Shown here piece after piece: positions 24,561 through 32,613 of a DNA stretch of 39,550 nucleotides. How positions within the stretch are numbered: position 1 is the first letter of the stretch; each line of letters starts with the position of its first letter. The position numbers and the translations under genes are program-made. Below the pieces are notes generated by a model that saw only the letters and a list, made by a program, of their open reading frames with translations, searched no databases and had not been told where the DNA came from. The DNA is from Candidatus Saccharimonadota bacterium (GTDB lineage Bacteria > Patescibacteriota > Saccharimonadia > Saccharimonadales > Saccharimonadaceae): the NCBI GenBank assembly GCA_027492465.1, contig JAPUET010000033.1, forward strand, positions 1 to 39,550, written 5' to 3'.

Positions 24561-26207
24561 ATGAAATTGCGACTGCCAAGCGTTCTACACTATAAGCATT
24601 CCTACTTCCGACATGATATTATTGCCGCACTTGTGGTAACGGCGCTCGCGATTCCGCAATCGCTCGCATTTGCAGTAATCGTAGGGCTGCCTCCCGTGAC
24701 GGGCCTCTACACTGCGATGGTGGCGCCAATTGTATTTGCGTTTTTTGCCTGGACTCGTCGGGTTGTTGTTGGTCCTGATTCTGCAACCACGGCTGTTGTG
24801 GCTTCGGGTGCCGTCTTAGTTGCGCAGGCTGGTACGGCGGCACATGCCAATGCGGTTGCGATTATTTGTTTACTTGCAGCTATTCTGTTGATCTGTATGT
24901 GGCTATTTCGGCTAGGATTTTTATCAGAACTTATTTCTCGACCTGTACTGGTTGGTTTTTTCGCCGGAGTCGGACTTCAGCTAATTATCACTAGCTTGCC
25001 GAGCATGTTTGGCATTGCAGCAAGCGGTAACACGTGGCAATACGTTCAGGCGCTAAGTAATGGACTCGGTGCGGTAAATGGAATGGCGCTCACAGTTTCG
25101 ATTTTGGTAGTTGGTATGATAATTGTTCTACGAAAGACGTTTATACCAGGAGAGCTTGTGGCACTAGTGCTCGCGGTAGGCTTCTCTGTACTGTTTCATT
25201 TAGATACATTTAATGTCGCGATGGTGGGTGTGCTGCCAAGTGGTCTTCCATCATTTCATATGCCAAGTCTGTCGTTGGCCGAGATTGTTACCCTGCTTCC
25301 TGCGGCGGTTTCGGTGGCACTTGTCGTGTTGGCTCAAGGAGCATCGGTTATTCGTTCAAGCGCACAGTACAACAAAGAAAAGATTCACCTTAACCAAGAT
25401 TTATTTGCGATGGGCCTGGCAAATGCAGCGTCGGCGCTTTTTGGTGGTTTTTCTTCGAACGGAAGTTTGGCGCGCACCGAAGCTGCTCAGACCGCAAATG
25501 GTAAAACGCAATTAGTTAATATTCTTTCAGGGCTCCTGGTGGGTGTAGTGCTACTTTTTGGGGCATCTCTATTTGCCTTTATGCCGCAGGCTGCACTTGC
25601 TTCGATTGTTCTTGTAGTTGGGTTTTACCTTATTCGCTTTCAAGAGCTTGAGTATATTTGGACGATGCATCGCCGAGAATTTTTTGTGGCGCTTATTGCA
25701 CTGCTGGGCACGCTCACCTTTGGAGTGCTTCAAGGAGTGTTTATTGCTGTGATTGTTTCGCTTGCCGAGCGTTTGAGTCGTGAGTACCGACCACGAGATG
25801 CCGTGTTGCTGCGCGACGGAGAGTTTTCCGAGTGGGCACTTGAACGGCTTGGAGATTCCCGTGCGAACAGCAACCAAGATGGTTCATTGGTATATGGTTT
25901 TGACGGCTCACTCTTTTTCGAAAATATCGGGTATTTCGTAAATAGGGTGCAACGCGCAGTTGAGGGTGCCGATAAAACAGTTCGTTTAGTAGTAATCGAC
26001 GCAAGTGCTATCGATAGTGTTGACTATACCGCAGCCGAAGAACTAAAGCGTTTTGCGGAGAGGCTGAAAGAGGTAAAGATAACAATCAAATTTGCCCATG
26101 TTGCGCCAATCCTCAGGCAGCAGTTGCTTGATTTTGGTATTGCTGAGGCTATTGGAAAAAAGAATATCCACGCCACGCTCACCGAAGCGCTACGGGTAGC
26201 AAAATAG
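24561..26207 (+). CDS. SulP-family anion transporter with STAS domain
   Basis: A 548-residue SLC26/SulP permease. The first 400 residues hold about 12-14 membrane helices with the family start DIIAALVVTALAIPQSLAFAVIVGLPPVTGLYTAMV and GPDSATTAVVASG. The C-terminal STAS domain includes LVVIDASAIDSVDYTAAEEL. SulP carriers move sulfate, bicarbonate or other small anions across the inner membrane; the ion cannot be told here. The length is normal. No RBS is seen and a -10 sits 8 nt before the ATG. It converges on the next gene 4 nt away. Confidence 0.93.
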   Translation: MKLRLPSVLHYKHSYFRHDIIAALVVTALAIPQSLAFAVIVGLPPVTGLYTAMVAPIVFAFFAWTRRVVVGPDSATTAVVASGAVLVAQAGTAAHANAVAIICLLAAILLICMWLFRLGFLSELISRPVLVGFFAGVGLQLIITSLPSMFGIAASGNTWQYVQALSNGLGAVNGMALTVSILVVGMIIVLRKTFIPGELVALVLAVGFSVLFHLDTFNVAMVGVLPSGLPSFHMPSLSLAEIVTLLPAAVSVALVVLAQGASVIRSSAQYNKEKIHLNQDLFAMGLANAASALFGGFSSNGSLARTEAAQTANGKTQLVNILSGLLVGVVLLFGASLFAFMPQAALASIVLVVGFYLIRFQELEYIWTMHRREFFVALIALLGTLTFGVLQGVFIAVIVSLAERLSREYRPRDAVLLRDGEFSEWALERLGDSRANSNQDGSLVYGFDGSLFFENIGYFVNRVQRAVEGADKTVRLVVIDASAIDSVDYTAAEELKRFAERLKEVKITIKFAHVAPILRQQLLDFGIAEAIGKKNIHATLTEALRVAK

Positions 26208-26211
26208 AGCT

Positions 26212-27048
26212 CTATAAAAGATGAGAAAATTGTTTCCAAAAAAGCGGCAGAGGATCTTTAGCAGTGATTCGCGTTTCAGCCGGATACATCGATAGGAGTT
26301 TTTTATAGGCTACCGTATCGAGTCCTGCATAAACAATATGGTCGGTCGGCAATTCTCTGCCGGGACGCCATACGAACGGCACTAGCTTGCCTGTTAAAAG
26401 GCAGCACGCACGGGCAAAAACCTGCACGTCATGTTCACGATCAGATGAAGCATAGATAATGCGGAGACCGTGAGCGTGCATATCGGCAACGGTACTCTCG
26501 GTTCCTGGATACAGTGTTGGGTGCAAAACAATTAGGCCAGCAATGCGAGATCTGGTATCGCTATACGTTTTCGGTTCAGTATTTTGCTCGCTATAGCTAA
26601 CGGCAAAAACAATTGAGCCATGAGCGGCAAGTTGGCGGCTTTGAAGCAGCAATGCCTCACGCTCGTTTTCGGTCAAATCGGCATGGTGTGCGATTGAGGT
26701 TGGTTTGCCGACCCAAAATCCCAGAAAAGCTTGCCCATGATGCCAGATAGAGCCTTGCACGGCATCGTTACATATACGTAACGGTGTTTTTGTGTCAATT
26801 GGCGCAGGATACTCAGCGGTAAGGGCGTCTCGTAATGGTGTTTTCTGACCAATGAGCGCGGTCGTTGCTATTCGCAATGCATTAACACTTGGATCAAGCG
26901 AGATTACTCTATCGAACTTTAGTTGCCCGCTCGTAAGGTTGGCGGTGTCAATAAAAACCGTCGAAATATTGGTAAGCTGTCGTTGGGTCGGTTTAGTAGT
27001 GAAATGTCGCTGTAAAAATTCGGCAGTTTGCTTACGTGAAAAACCCAT
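26212..27048 (-). CDS. soluble protein derived from P-type ATPase P and N domains
   Basis: 278 residues with no membrane helix. STVFIDTANLTSGQLKFDRVI (29-49) parallels the phosphorylation segment VFDKTGTLTxG of P-type ATPases, but DKTGT is reduced to DTAN, keeping only the Asp (D34). N-domain-like VGKPTSIAHHADLT and LAAHGSIVFAVSYS follow. Then come GLIVLHPTLYPGTESTVADMHAHGLRIIYASSD and a cut-off hinge region, parallel to the DPxR..xxTGD segment. The start at 27048 is chosen because TATACT lies 6 nt upstream; the longer frame would overlap the promoter. It is probably an inactive or regulatory remnant; ion transport is excluded. Confidence 0.7.
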   Translation of the reverse strand: MGFSRKQTAEFLQRHFTTKPTQRQLTNISTVFIDTANLTSGQLKFDRVISLDPSVNALRIATTALIGQKTPLRDALTAEYPAPIDTKTPLRICNDAVQGSIWHHGQAFLGFWVGKPTSIAHHADLTENEREALLLQSRQLAAHGSIVFAVSYSEQNTEPKTYSDTRSRIAGLIVLHPTLYPGTESTVADMHAHGLRIIYASSDREHDVQVFARACCLLTGKLVPFVWRPGRELPTDHIVYAGLDTVAYKKLLSMYPAETRITAKDPLPLFWKQFSHLL

Positions 27049-27106
27049 GCGAACAGTATAGCATAAGCGGATTGCCGAAATTGGTTTCTGGCAGTACAAT
27101 AACTAC

Positions 27107-27319
27107 ATGGTTACGAGAAAAACGACAAAAAAGTCCACTCCCGCTAAGACTAAGGTGGCTACAGTGCGCAAAAAGCCAGCCGCGAAGTCGGCAAAGAAAT
27201 CTGCCGCGCCTACAAAAGTAGACTATTATCCTAACCGCATGACACTTGCTATTTCGGTGCTCGCGGTAACGGTTCTCCTGCTTGTGACGATTATTTCTGT
27301 ACTCGGCGCTCGCGGCTAA
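27107..27319 (+). CDS. small tail-anchored protein with basic Lys/Ala-rich N-terminus
   Basis: 70 residues: a histone-H1-like Lys/Ala/Thr tail (RKTTKKSTPAKTKVATVRKK...), a DYYPNR linker and one C-terminal membrane helix (MTLAISVLAVTVLLLVTIISVLG). The basic part should stay in the cytoplasm, perhaps touching DNA or lipid headgroups. TACAAT is 6 nt before the ATG, so the mRNA is leaderless. No family is recognised. Confidence 0.7.
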   Translation: MVTRKTTKKSTPAKTKVATVRKKPAAKSAKKSAAPTKVDYYPNRMTLAISVLAVTVLLLVTIISVLGARG

Positions 27320-27360
27320 CTACTGTAGACTCCCCGAGCATTCGTGGTATACTACGAATT

Positions 27361-28473
27361 ATGAAAGTACGTATTGAGATAGATACAAAAACATTTGTAC
27401 GTTTTTGGCTTGTTGTTATTAGCTTTGTGGCTGTGATTTTTGTCATTTATAGCGCTCGTACCGCGCTTATTATCTTAGGTTCGGCTTTGTTTTTAGCGCT
27501 GGCCCTTAATGAACCGGTGAGCCGGTTGTCACGATATTTGCCTGGCAAAAGCCGTACTCTTTCAACTGCAATTGCGTTTTTGGCGGTGGTCTTGTTCTTA
27601 GGTGCTGTTATTTTCTTGGTGGTGCCACCAATTATTGAGCAAACAGTTAAATTTATTGATACCGCTCCGGAGATGGTCCGTAGCCTTTCTGCGCAGTGGC
27701 ACGGATTTGGTGAGCTAGTTGAAAAGTACCATATTCAGCCGCAAGTTGATCAAGCCGTCGCTTCTATTCAGGCGAATGCCGCCGAATGGGCCAGTGGTAT
27801 TGGCCGTAATTTTTTGAGCGGTCTAGGTTCTGTCTTTTCGTCGGTAGCATCAATGCTGTTTGTACTTGTTCTGGCTTTTTTGATGCTTATTGAAGGGCCA
27901 GAATGGACAAGGCGTATCTGGCGTCTTTATAAAGACCAAAAGCAAATGAAACGCCACCGCGACATTGTTAATCGCATGCGGTTAGTGGTAACCGGCTACG
28001 TTAGTGGCCAGCTCACGGTTTCGGGCATTGGCGCACTCGCCGCTGGTGCGACGGTGTTTATTTTGAGCCTGTTTTTCAATGAGGTTCCGGCTAACCTTGC
28101 GCTTCCTACCATTGCAATTTGTTTTGTACTTTCGCTTATTCCAATGTTTGGCGCTACGATTGCCGGAGTGATTGTCTCGCTCCTCTTACTCTTTAACAGT
28201 ATGCCCGCTGGTATTATTTTTGCGGTATACTTTATGGTATATCAGCAACTCGAAAACAATATCATATCGCCACATATTCAGTCTAAGCGCATTGAACTTT
28301 CGCCGCTTGCCATTCTTTCAGCGGTAACCATAGGCCTGTATGTATTTGGTATCGCTGGTGGTATCATCTCGATTCCGATTGCAGGATGTATTAAAGTATT
28401 GCTCGAAGCGTACCTCGAAAGTAAGGCTAAGCCTGAACCAAAAGCAAAAGTTGTTACAAAAGTAGAAGCTTAG
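27361..28473 (+). CDS. AI-2E/PerM-family transporter
   Basis: A 370-residue membrane protein with the AI-2E transporter (PF01594) pattern. It has two N-terminal helices, an amphipathic middle with EKYHIQPQVDQAVASIQ, and GRNFLSGLGSVFSSVASMLFVLVLAFLMLIEGP. The C-terminal signature YFMVYQQLENNIISPHIQSKRIELSPLAIL is followed by GIAGGIISIPIAGCIKVLLE. Family members export autoinducer-2 or act as Na+/H+ antiporters; the substrate is open. TATACT is 7 nt before the ATG. It overlaps cysS tail to tail by 4 nt. Confidence 0.9.
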   Translation: MKVRIEIDTKTFVRFWLVVISFVAVIFVIYSARTALIILGSALFLALALNEPVSRLSRYLPGKSRTLSTAIAFLAVVLFLGAVIFLVVPPIIEQTVKFIDTAPEMVRSLSAQWHGFGELVEKYHIQPQVDQAVASIQANAAEWASGIGRNFLSGLGSVFSSVASMLFVLVLAFLMLIEGPEWTRRIWRLYKDQKQMKRHRDIVNRMRLVVTGYVSGQLTVSGIGALAAGATVFILSLFFNEVPANLALPTIAICFVLSLIPMFGATIAGVIVSLLLLFNSMPAGIIFAVYFMVYQQLENNIISPHIQSKRIELSPLAILSAVTIGLYVFGIAGGIISIPIAGCIKVLLEAYLESKAKPEPKAKVVTKVEA

Positions 28474-30017
28474 ATTCTCGACCAAACCGTGCCTGATGGC
28501 ATGTCTCGAACACTAATGCCGGCTCTCGCGAGAGTGTCGCGGAGCTGGTCCGATTTTACCCAGTCTTTCGCCTCTCGTGCACGCTCGCGCTCAAGAATAG
28601 TGCGCTTCGCCTCATCGTCAATATCGGGTGTTGTATCAATAAGCTGCACACCAAGTAGTTCATCGACCGATTCTAGAAAACTGACCAATCCGTGACGGTG
28701 AATTCTATCAAGCGACTTGCCATCGACTCGCGCAAACGCTTCATCCACAATACGCAGCGCCTCGGGTGTGTTCAGATTGTTTTGTAGCGCTTCACGAAGT
28801 GCACCGCTTGCCGCCTGCAGCGATACATATGTTTCGTGGTCGTCATTCTTTTTGTCGTCGTCGTGTAGGCCGTCGTGAATTTGGTGGCGGAGCACCGCAT
28901 AATCGCGCCAATTTTTTAAACGATTTTGGGCGGCGGTTAAGTTTTCGAATGTGAAGTTTCCTTCGCTGGTGTACTGGCCTTGCAAAATAAATAATCGTAG
29001 ATCGAGTGCCGAAAAACCTTTTGCTTCTAAGTCTTGTAGGGTATACCCGTTGCCAAGGCTCTTGCTAATCTTACCACCGTCAATTTTTAAGTGGTTATTG
29101 TGCAGCCAGAAGTTTGCAAACCGTGCCTCGCTCGCTGCTTCAGACTGAGCAATCTCGTTAGTATGATGTACGGGGATGTGGTCGATACCACCGGTATGTA
29201 TATCGATTGTGGGACCGAGGATACTCATGGCCATTGCGCTGCATTCTAGGTGCCAACCCGGAAAGCCGTAGACGACTTCGTCGTTAGAAGTGGGTAGTAA
29301 GGAGTAAGGAGTAAGGGTCCTGTTAGCATGTCCCTTACTTCCTACTCCATACTCCTGACCTATTGGAGGTAATTCCAGTAGGTCATCCGGCGTTTCCCAC
29401 TGCATATCGCGCGTAATGCCCGGCTCGGTGAATTTCCATAGTGCAAAATCCCATGGCTGACGTTTTTCGTCGCTAGCCTCTACTCGTGCGCCGGCTTTTT
29501 GGGCTTCGAGGTCAAGACGAGCAAAATTGGCATAGGCCGGGAATTTAGCAGTATCAAAATAAATACCATCGGTAGTTTGGTAGGTAAAGCCTTTTTCTTT
29601 TAAAATTCGCACAAGATCAATCTGTTGAGTGATGAAATCGGTCGCTCGTACGATATGCTCGGGCGGTAGCAGCCCAAGTTTCTCCATGCCTGCTAAAAAA
29701 TCTTCGGCGTAAAACTCGGCCACTTCCCAGGCGGTTTTATTTTCACGGCGCGCGCCTTTTTCGAGCTTATCTTCACCTTCATCGGCGTCGCTCACGAGGT
29801 GGCCAACATCAGTAAGATTCATAACTCGCTCTACTGTGTACCCGCTTGCAATAAGTGTTCGCACCAGAATATCCCAGTAGATAAATGAAGCCCAGTTGCC
29901 AACATGCGGGTAGTCGTATACGGTGGGCCCGCAGGTATAGAGAGTTACCTTACCCTCGGTGAGTGGCGTGAATGTATCGACGGTGCTAGTGAGTGTATTA
30001 TGGAGTTTTAGTGTCAT
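28470..30017 (-). CDS. cysS: cysteinyl-tRNA synthetase
   Basis: A 515-residue class I synthetase. The zinc and ATP-site start is LYTCGPTVYDYPHVGNW (HIGH variant), the KMSKS loop is GGKISKSLGN, and zinc ligands recur in GWHLECSAMAM and HTGGIDHIPVHHTNE. The C-terminal helical domain and anticodon-binding end are present. Residues 220-243 are encoded by an in-frame palindromic heptamer element and form an extra loop just before the GWHLEC zinc site. The start overlaps the stop of the upstream DHH gene (ATGA), so the two are coupled. Confidence 0.95.
   Translation of the reverse strand: MTLKLHNTLTSTVDTFTPLTEGKVTLYTCGPTVYDYPHVGNWASFIYWDILVRTLIASGYTVERVMNLTDVGHLVSDADEGEDKLEKGARRENKTAWEVAEFYAEDFLAGMEKLGLLPPEHIVRATDFITQQIDLVRILKEKGFTYQTTDGIYFDTAKFPAYANFARLDLEAQKAGARVEASDEKRQPWDFALWKFTEPGITRDMQWETPDDLLELPPIGQEYGVGSKGHANRTLTPYSLLPTSNDEVVYGFPGWHLECSAMAMSILGPTIDIHTGGIDHIPVHHTNEIAQSEAASEARFANFWLHNNHLKIDGGKISKSLGNGYTLQDLEAKGFSALDLRLFILQGQYTSEGNFTFENLTAAQNRLKNWRDYAVLRHQIHDGLHDDDKKNDDHETYVSLQAASGALREALQNNLNTPEALRIVDEAFARVDGKSLDRIHRHGLVSFLESVDELLGVQLIDTTPDIDDEAKRTILERERAREAKDWVKSDQLRDTLARAGISVRDMPSGTVWSRI
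29289..29360. repeat. heptamer palindromic element in frame inside cysS
   Basis: Left arm (29289-29316): AGTGGGT then AGTAAGG three times. A core of about 16 bp follows. Right arm (29333-29360): CCTTACT, TCCTACT, CCATACT, CCTGACC, the inverse of the left units. The total of 72 bp is 24 codons, read as GQEYGVGSKGHANRTLTPYS plus LLPT. Frame and translation are preserved. Confidence 0.85.
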
Positions 30018-31015
30018 GACTGATCTTTCAGTGCCTTATCGGTTGCCTCAACAAGCTCATGGATGATTTGGTCGTAGGTTTCGTGAACTTTAAAGCCGGC
30101 TGCGTAGTTATGGCCGCCGCCCCCAAAGTAGCCGGCGATAGCTCCCGCTACTGGCCTGTTGCATCGCAGTTTTCCGGTAAGCTTGCCGTCTGGGTAGGTT
30201 TTTATAGCGCAGGCTACCTGAACGCCCTCAACAAGACGCATTTCGTCGAGCACCAAAACACTAGGATTGTATCGGTCGCTATATTTTTGAATGTCTTCCC
30301 ACGGTATGTGTACGAGGGCGAGCGCACCACCAAGCAGATATTCGATACGACTGATTAACTCGCCTTTATACGCTAAAATATCGGCTGGCTTTTTCATGAG
30401 CTCACGGCGAGCGTTTTCTATTTCGTGCGGGACGGCGCCAAGTTTTACTAGATCGGCCATGGTTTGATATGTTGCTGGCGTTACTGACTCGGTTGAAAGC
30501 CCTAATGTATCGGCAGCAATAGAACTGTACAAGAATGCAGCAGCGGCTGGCGTGATTGTCCAGTCGAGATTGGTGGCGATATCATAAATTAACTCACCAG
30601 TGGCAGCGGCATCGCGGCTGAGAATAAAGTCATGATGAAATGTGAGGTCGTCTTGCTCTACTTCATCGTCTGCTTCACCGTGATGGTCGAGTACCGCTAC
30701 TGGATGTGATTCGAGAAATGAGCGGACACCCGGTGTCAGAAGTGCCTTTTCAAGCAAGGCTTCGGCGGCGGTGTCGACGATGATTGCGAGTTCGGCATCA
30801 AATGGAAAGTCACTGACAACTCTATCCCAGCCATTCAGAAATCGCAGGTATTTGGGCATATCAATTGCGCAGTACATCGTGACGGTCTTGCCCTGCTCGC
30901 CGAGTAATTCTTCGAGAGCGAGTGAACTGGCTAAGCTGTCGCCATCGGGGTTTTCGCCCTGAATAATCACAATTTTTTGCGCATCTGAAATCTGGGTTTT
31001 TAGCATATCGTACAT
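30014..31015 (-). CDS. DHH-family phosphoesterase (NrnA-like)
   Basis: A 333-residue DHH/DHHA1 protein; such enzymes degrade nanoRNA, pAp or cyclic dinucleotides. The DHH domain has GENPDGDSLASSLAL (motif I, with Asn where His is common), IIVDTA and VAVLDHHGEAD. DHHA1 carries VQVACAIKTYPDGKLTGKLRCN and the GGGGHNYAAGF signature. Loss of the first-motif His may weaken one metal ligand. The ATG at 31015 follows TACAAT by 8 nt (leaderless). It is coupled to cysS. Confidence 0.9.
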   Translation of the reverse strand: MYDMLKTQISDAQKIVIIQGENPDGDSLASSLALEELLGEQGKTVTMYCAIDMPKYLRFLNGWDRVVSDFPFDAELAIIVDTAAEALLEKALLTPGVRSFLESHPVAVLDHHGEADDEVEQDDLTFHHDFILSRDAAATGELIYDIATNLDWTITPAAAAFLYSSIAADTLGLSTESVTPATYQTMADLVKLGAVPHEIENARRELMKKPADILAYKGELISRIEYLLGGALALVHIPWEDIQKYSDRYNPSVLVLDEMRLVEGVQVACAIKTYPDGKLTGKLRCNRPVAGAIAGYFGGGGHNYAAGFKVHETYDQIIHELVEATDKALKDQS

Positions 31016-31036
31016 CTGTTAGTATTGTACCAGATA

Positions 31037-31065
31037 TTGCAAAATATAGAAAAGTATGGTATAAT
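31037..31065 (+). promoter_or_regulatory. promoter of the 86-aa gene
   Basis: TTGCAA (31037-31042), 17 nt, TATAAT (31060-31065) with TG before the -10. Divergent to the leaderless promoter of the DHH gene (TACAAT 31029-31024). Confidence 0.75.
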
Positions 31066-31076
31066 GAAGATATAGA

Positions 31077-31126
31077 CAGGTTCTACCCATGAACCTGAGC
31101 TACGTCCCGCACGTGAAGACGTGCGG
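31077..31126 (+). promoter_or_regulatory. two perfect hairpins in the 5' leader of the 86-aa gene
   Basis: CAGGTT-n9-AACCTG (31077-31097) and CCGCACGT-gaag-ACGTGCGG (31107-31126). The second ends a few nt before the AGAAAGG RBS. They may stabilise the mRNA or tune translation. Confidence 0.65.
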
Positions 31127-31140
31127 AGAAAGGCAGGACC

Positions 31141-31401
31141 ATGTCTCTCGTAATTTCTTTCGAACCCAAGGAGGCGGAGGGACAACCTCCGCGCTACCTG
31201 AAGTTTGTAAGCGCCGTGATGCTGCTCGTCGAGAGTAGCCCCACTCAATCTGCTGCGCCACGCCACACTGTCGAGCAGATGAAGGCGATGGCCCGAAAAG
31301 TTGCCGGCTACCCGGGGTGTGCCGAGTACCTGGCCACCCAGCTCGATGAGTGGCTGGCTACTGTCGAAGCCGAGTGCGAGCAGTCGCGCACTCTTCTCTA
31401 A
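31141..31401 (+). CDS. small GC-rich protein (86 aa), unknown
   Basis: 86 residues behind a clear promoter, a structured leader and a modest RBS (AGAAAGG, about 8-12 nt upstream). Two Cys (GCAEYL, AECEQS) lie in the helical C-terminal half (TVEQMKAMARKVAGYPG, ATQLDEWLATVEAECEQS). The N-terminus has strands (SLVISFEPKE, PPRYLKFVSAVMLLV). Codons are GC-rich. No family recognised. Confidence 0.65.
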   Translation: MSLVISFEPKEAEGQPPRYLKFVSAVMLLVESSPTQSAAPRHTVEQMKAMARKVAGYPGCAEYLATQLDEWLATVEAECEQSRTLL

Positions 31402-31464
31402 CGAGGAACGCGAGGCGCCTCCTCCAGGGAGTATGCGCAAAATCAGGGTATGTGGTACCTGCCT

Positions 31465-31507
31465 CGCGAACAAAGTTTTTGAAACAATTTCAAAGATTTT
31501 GTTCGCG
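31465..31507. terminator. long near-perfect hairpin between the 86-aa gene and recR
   Basis: CGCGAACAAA pairs with TTTGTTCGCG (31498-31507), and an inner TTTGAAA-caa-TTTCAAA continues the stem, for about 17 paired positions with one small mismatch region. No U-run follows, so classical intrinsic termination is uncertain. It lies between converging genes and could act as a bidirectional end. Confidence 0.5.
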
Positions 31508-31519
31508 TATGAAAGTATT

Positions 31520-32131
31520 CTATAATTTTCGTCGGCCCTCAAGCGCGTGCGTGAGGGTGATTTGGTCGGCGTATTCTAGATCAACACCTACGGGAATTCC
31601 ACGGGCAAGGCGTGTGAGCGTAAGGTCGATCTTGGCTTGTTCAATCTGTCGTTGAATGAATAGTGCGGTAGACTCGCCTTCCACGCTCGCGTTTGTAGCA
31701 ATGATAACTTCCTGCACCTCATCGTCTTTTAGCCGCTGTAGCAACTCTGGGATATGTAGCTGCTCTGGACCGATGCCATCAATTGGGCTAATAGCGCCGC
31801 CAAGCACATGGTAGGTGCCTTTATACTGCCCGGTGCGCTCTAATGCCACGATATCGAGTGGCTCTTCAACCACGGCCACTAACTGCTTATCACGATCGCC
31901 TGCGGTATAGAGTGCTGAAAAATCCTCGCTCTCATCAATGAGCGCAAACGTCACCGGGCAGGTTTTGACGCCGCTATGAAGGCCGGCAATAGCCGCCGCA
32001 AGGCCGTCTGCGGTGCGATCATTGGCGCGCAGCAAATAATACGCGTAGCGCTCGGCGGTACGCACGCCCACACCAGGCAATCGTCCCAGCTCGTCGATGA
32101 CTTTTTGTAGTGCAAGCGGTAGAAGATGCAC
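31520..32131 (-). CDS. recR: recombination mediator RecR without zinc finger
   Basis: 203 residues. The HhH start LQKVIDELGRLPGVGVRTAERYA, the TOPRIM part VAVVEEPLDIVALERTGQYKGTYHVLGGAISPIDGIGPEQL and the C-terminal Walker-B-like RLARGIPVGVDLEYAD are all typical, so RecFOR-type loading function is likely. Of the four zinc cysteines only C58 remains (KTCPVTFALIDESEDFSALY). The GTG at 32131 is the only start that keeps the HhH domain; no RBS is seen because a palindromic element ends 6 nt upstream. It is the last gene of the dnaX cluster. Confidence 0.93.
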   Translation of the reverse strand: MHLLPLALQKVIDELGRLPGVGVRTAERYAYYLLRANDRTADGLAAAIAGLHSGVKTCPVTFALIDESEDFSALYTAGDRDKQLVAVVEEPLDIVALERTGQYKGTYHVLGGAISPIDGIGPEQLHIPELLQRLKDDEVQEVIIATNASVEGESTALFIQRQIEQAKIDLTLTRLARGIPVGVDLEYADQITLTHALEGRRKL

Positions 32132-32136
32132 GGAAG

Positions 32137-32276
32137 AGATGCTAGATGCTAGATGCTAGATGCTAGAAAAGCACCTATAAACCAGCATCTCCCTTTCTGG
32201 TTAGCGGGGCCGTTTGTCTCAGATATATTTTCATGATTTCACCCTAATATCTAGTATCTACAATCTAGAGTCTTTT
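32137..32276. repeat. heptamer palindromic element, ybaB-recR gap
   Basis: Left arm: four perfect AGATGCT units (32137-32164) plus AGAAAAG. Right arm (32242-32276): CCCTAAT (degenerate), ATCTAGT, ATCTACA, ATCTAGA, GTCTTTT, the inverse type. The core of about 70 bp holds an AACCAG/CTGGTT hairpin. The element fills the ybaB-recR gap exactly and has the same TAGATNN consensus as the atpG-atpD element. Confidence 0.8.
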
Positions 32277-32279
32277 TTC

Positions 32280-32570
32280 CTATAACCCCAACTTGCCGAG
32301 TCCGCCCATGAGCGGCTTCATTTTTTCGGCAGCGATTTCCTGCGCTTTGGCCATACCGTCGCGAATGGCGATTTCAAGCCAATGTTCGAGCTGACTGATA
32401 TCGTCAACATCAACATATTCTGGATTGATTTTAATAGACTTAACTTTCAGTTCAGCCGTAATTTGCACGACAACCGCGCCATCACCGGCCTCTACCTCAA
32501 TAATCTCTTTCGCAAGCGCCTTCTGGGCCTTACGCAGGTCATTCAGCATTTTTACTTGGTCAAACGCCAT
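32280..32570 (-). CDS. ybaB: YbaB/EbfC nucleoid-associated protein
   Basis: A 96-residue dimeric DNA-binding protein. The helical N-terminus MLNDLRKAQKALAKEIIEVEAGDGAVVVQITAELKVKSIKI and the C-terminal helix EHWLEIAIRDGMAKAQEIAAEKM..LMGGLGKLGL match the family. YbaB commonly lies between dnaX and recR; here dnaB and a membrane protein intervene. GGAGGAA gives a good RBS. Confidence 0.93.
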   Translation of the reverse strand: MAFDQVKMLNDLRKAQKALAKEIIEVEAGDGAVVVQITAELKVKSIKINPEYVDVDDISQLEHWLEIAIRDGMAKAQEIAAEKMKPLMGGLGKLGL

Positions 32571-32613
32571 TACAGTAATTCCTCCGTGAATAAATAACTC
32601 ATCTTATCATACC

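Noticed and set aside
31465-31507. Classical rho-independent terminator
   Set aside because: The stem is excellent but no U-run follows in either direction, so it is listed with low confidence only.
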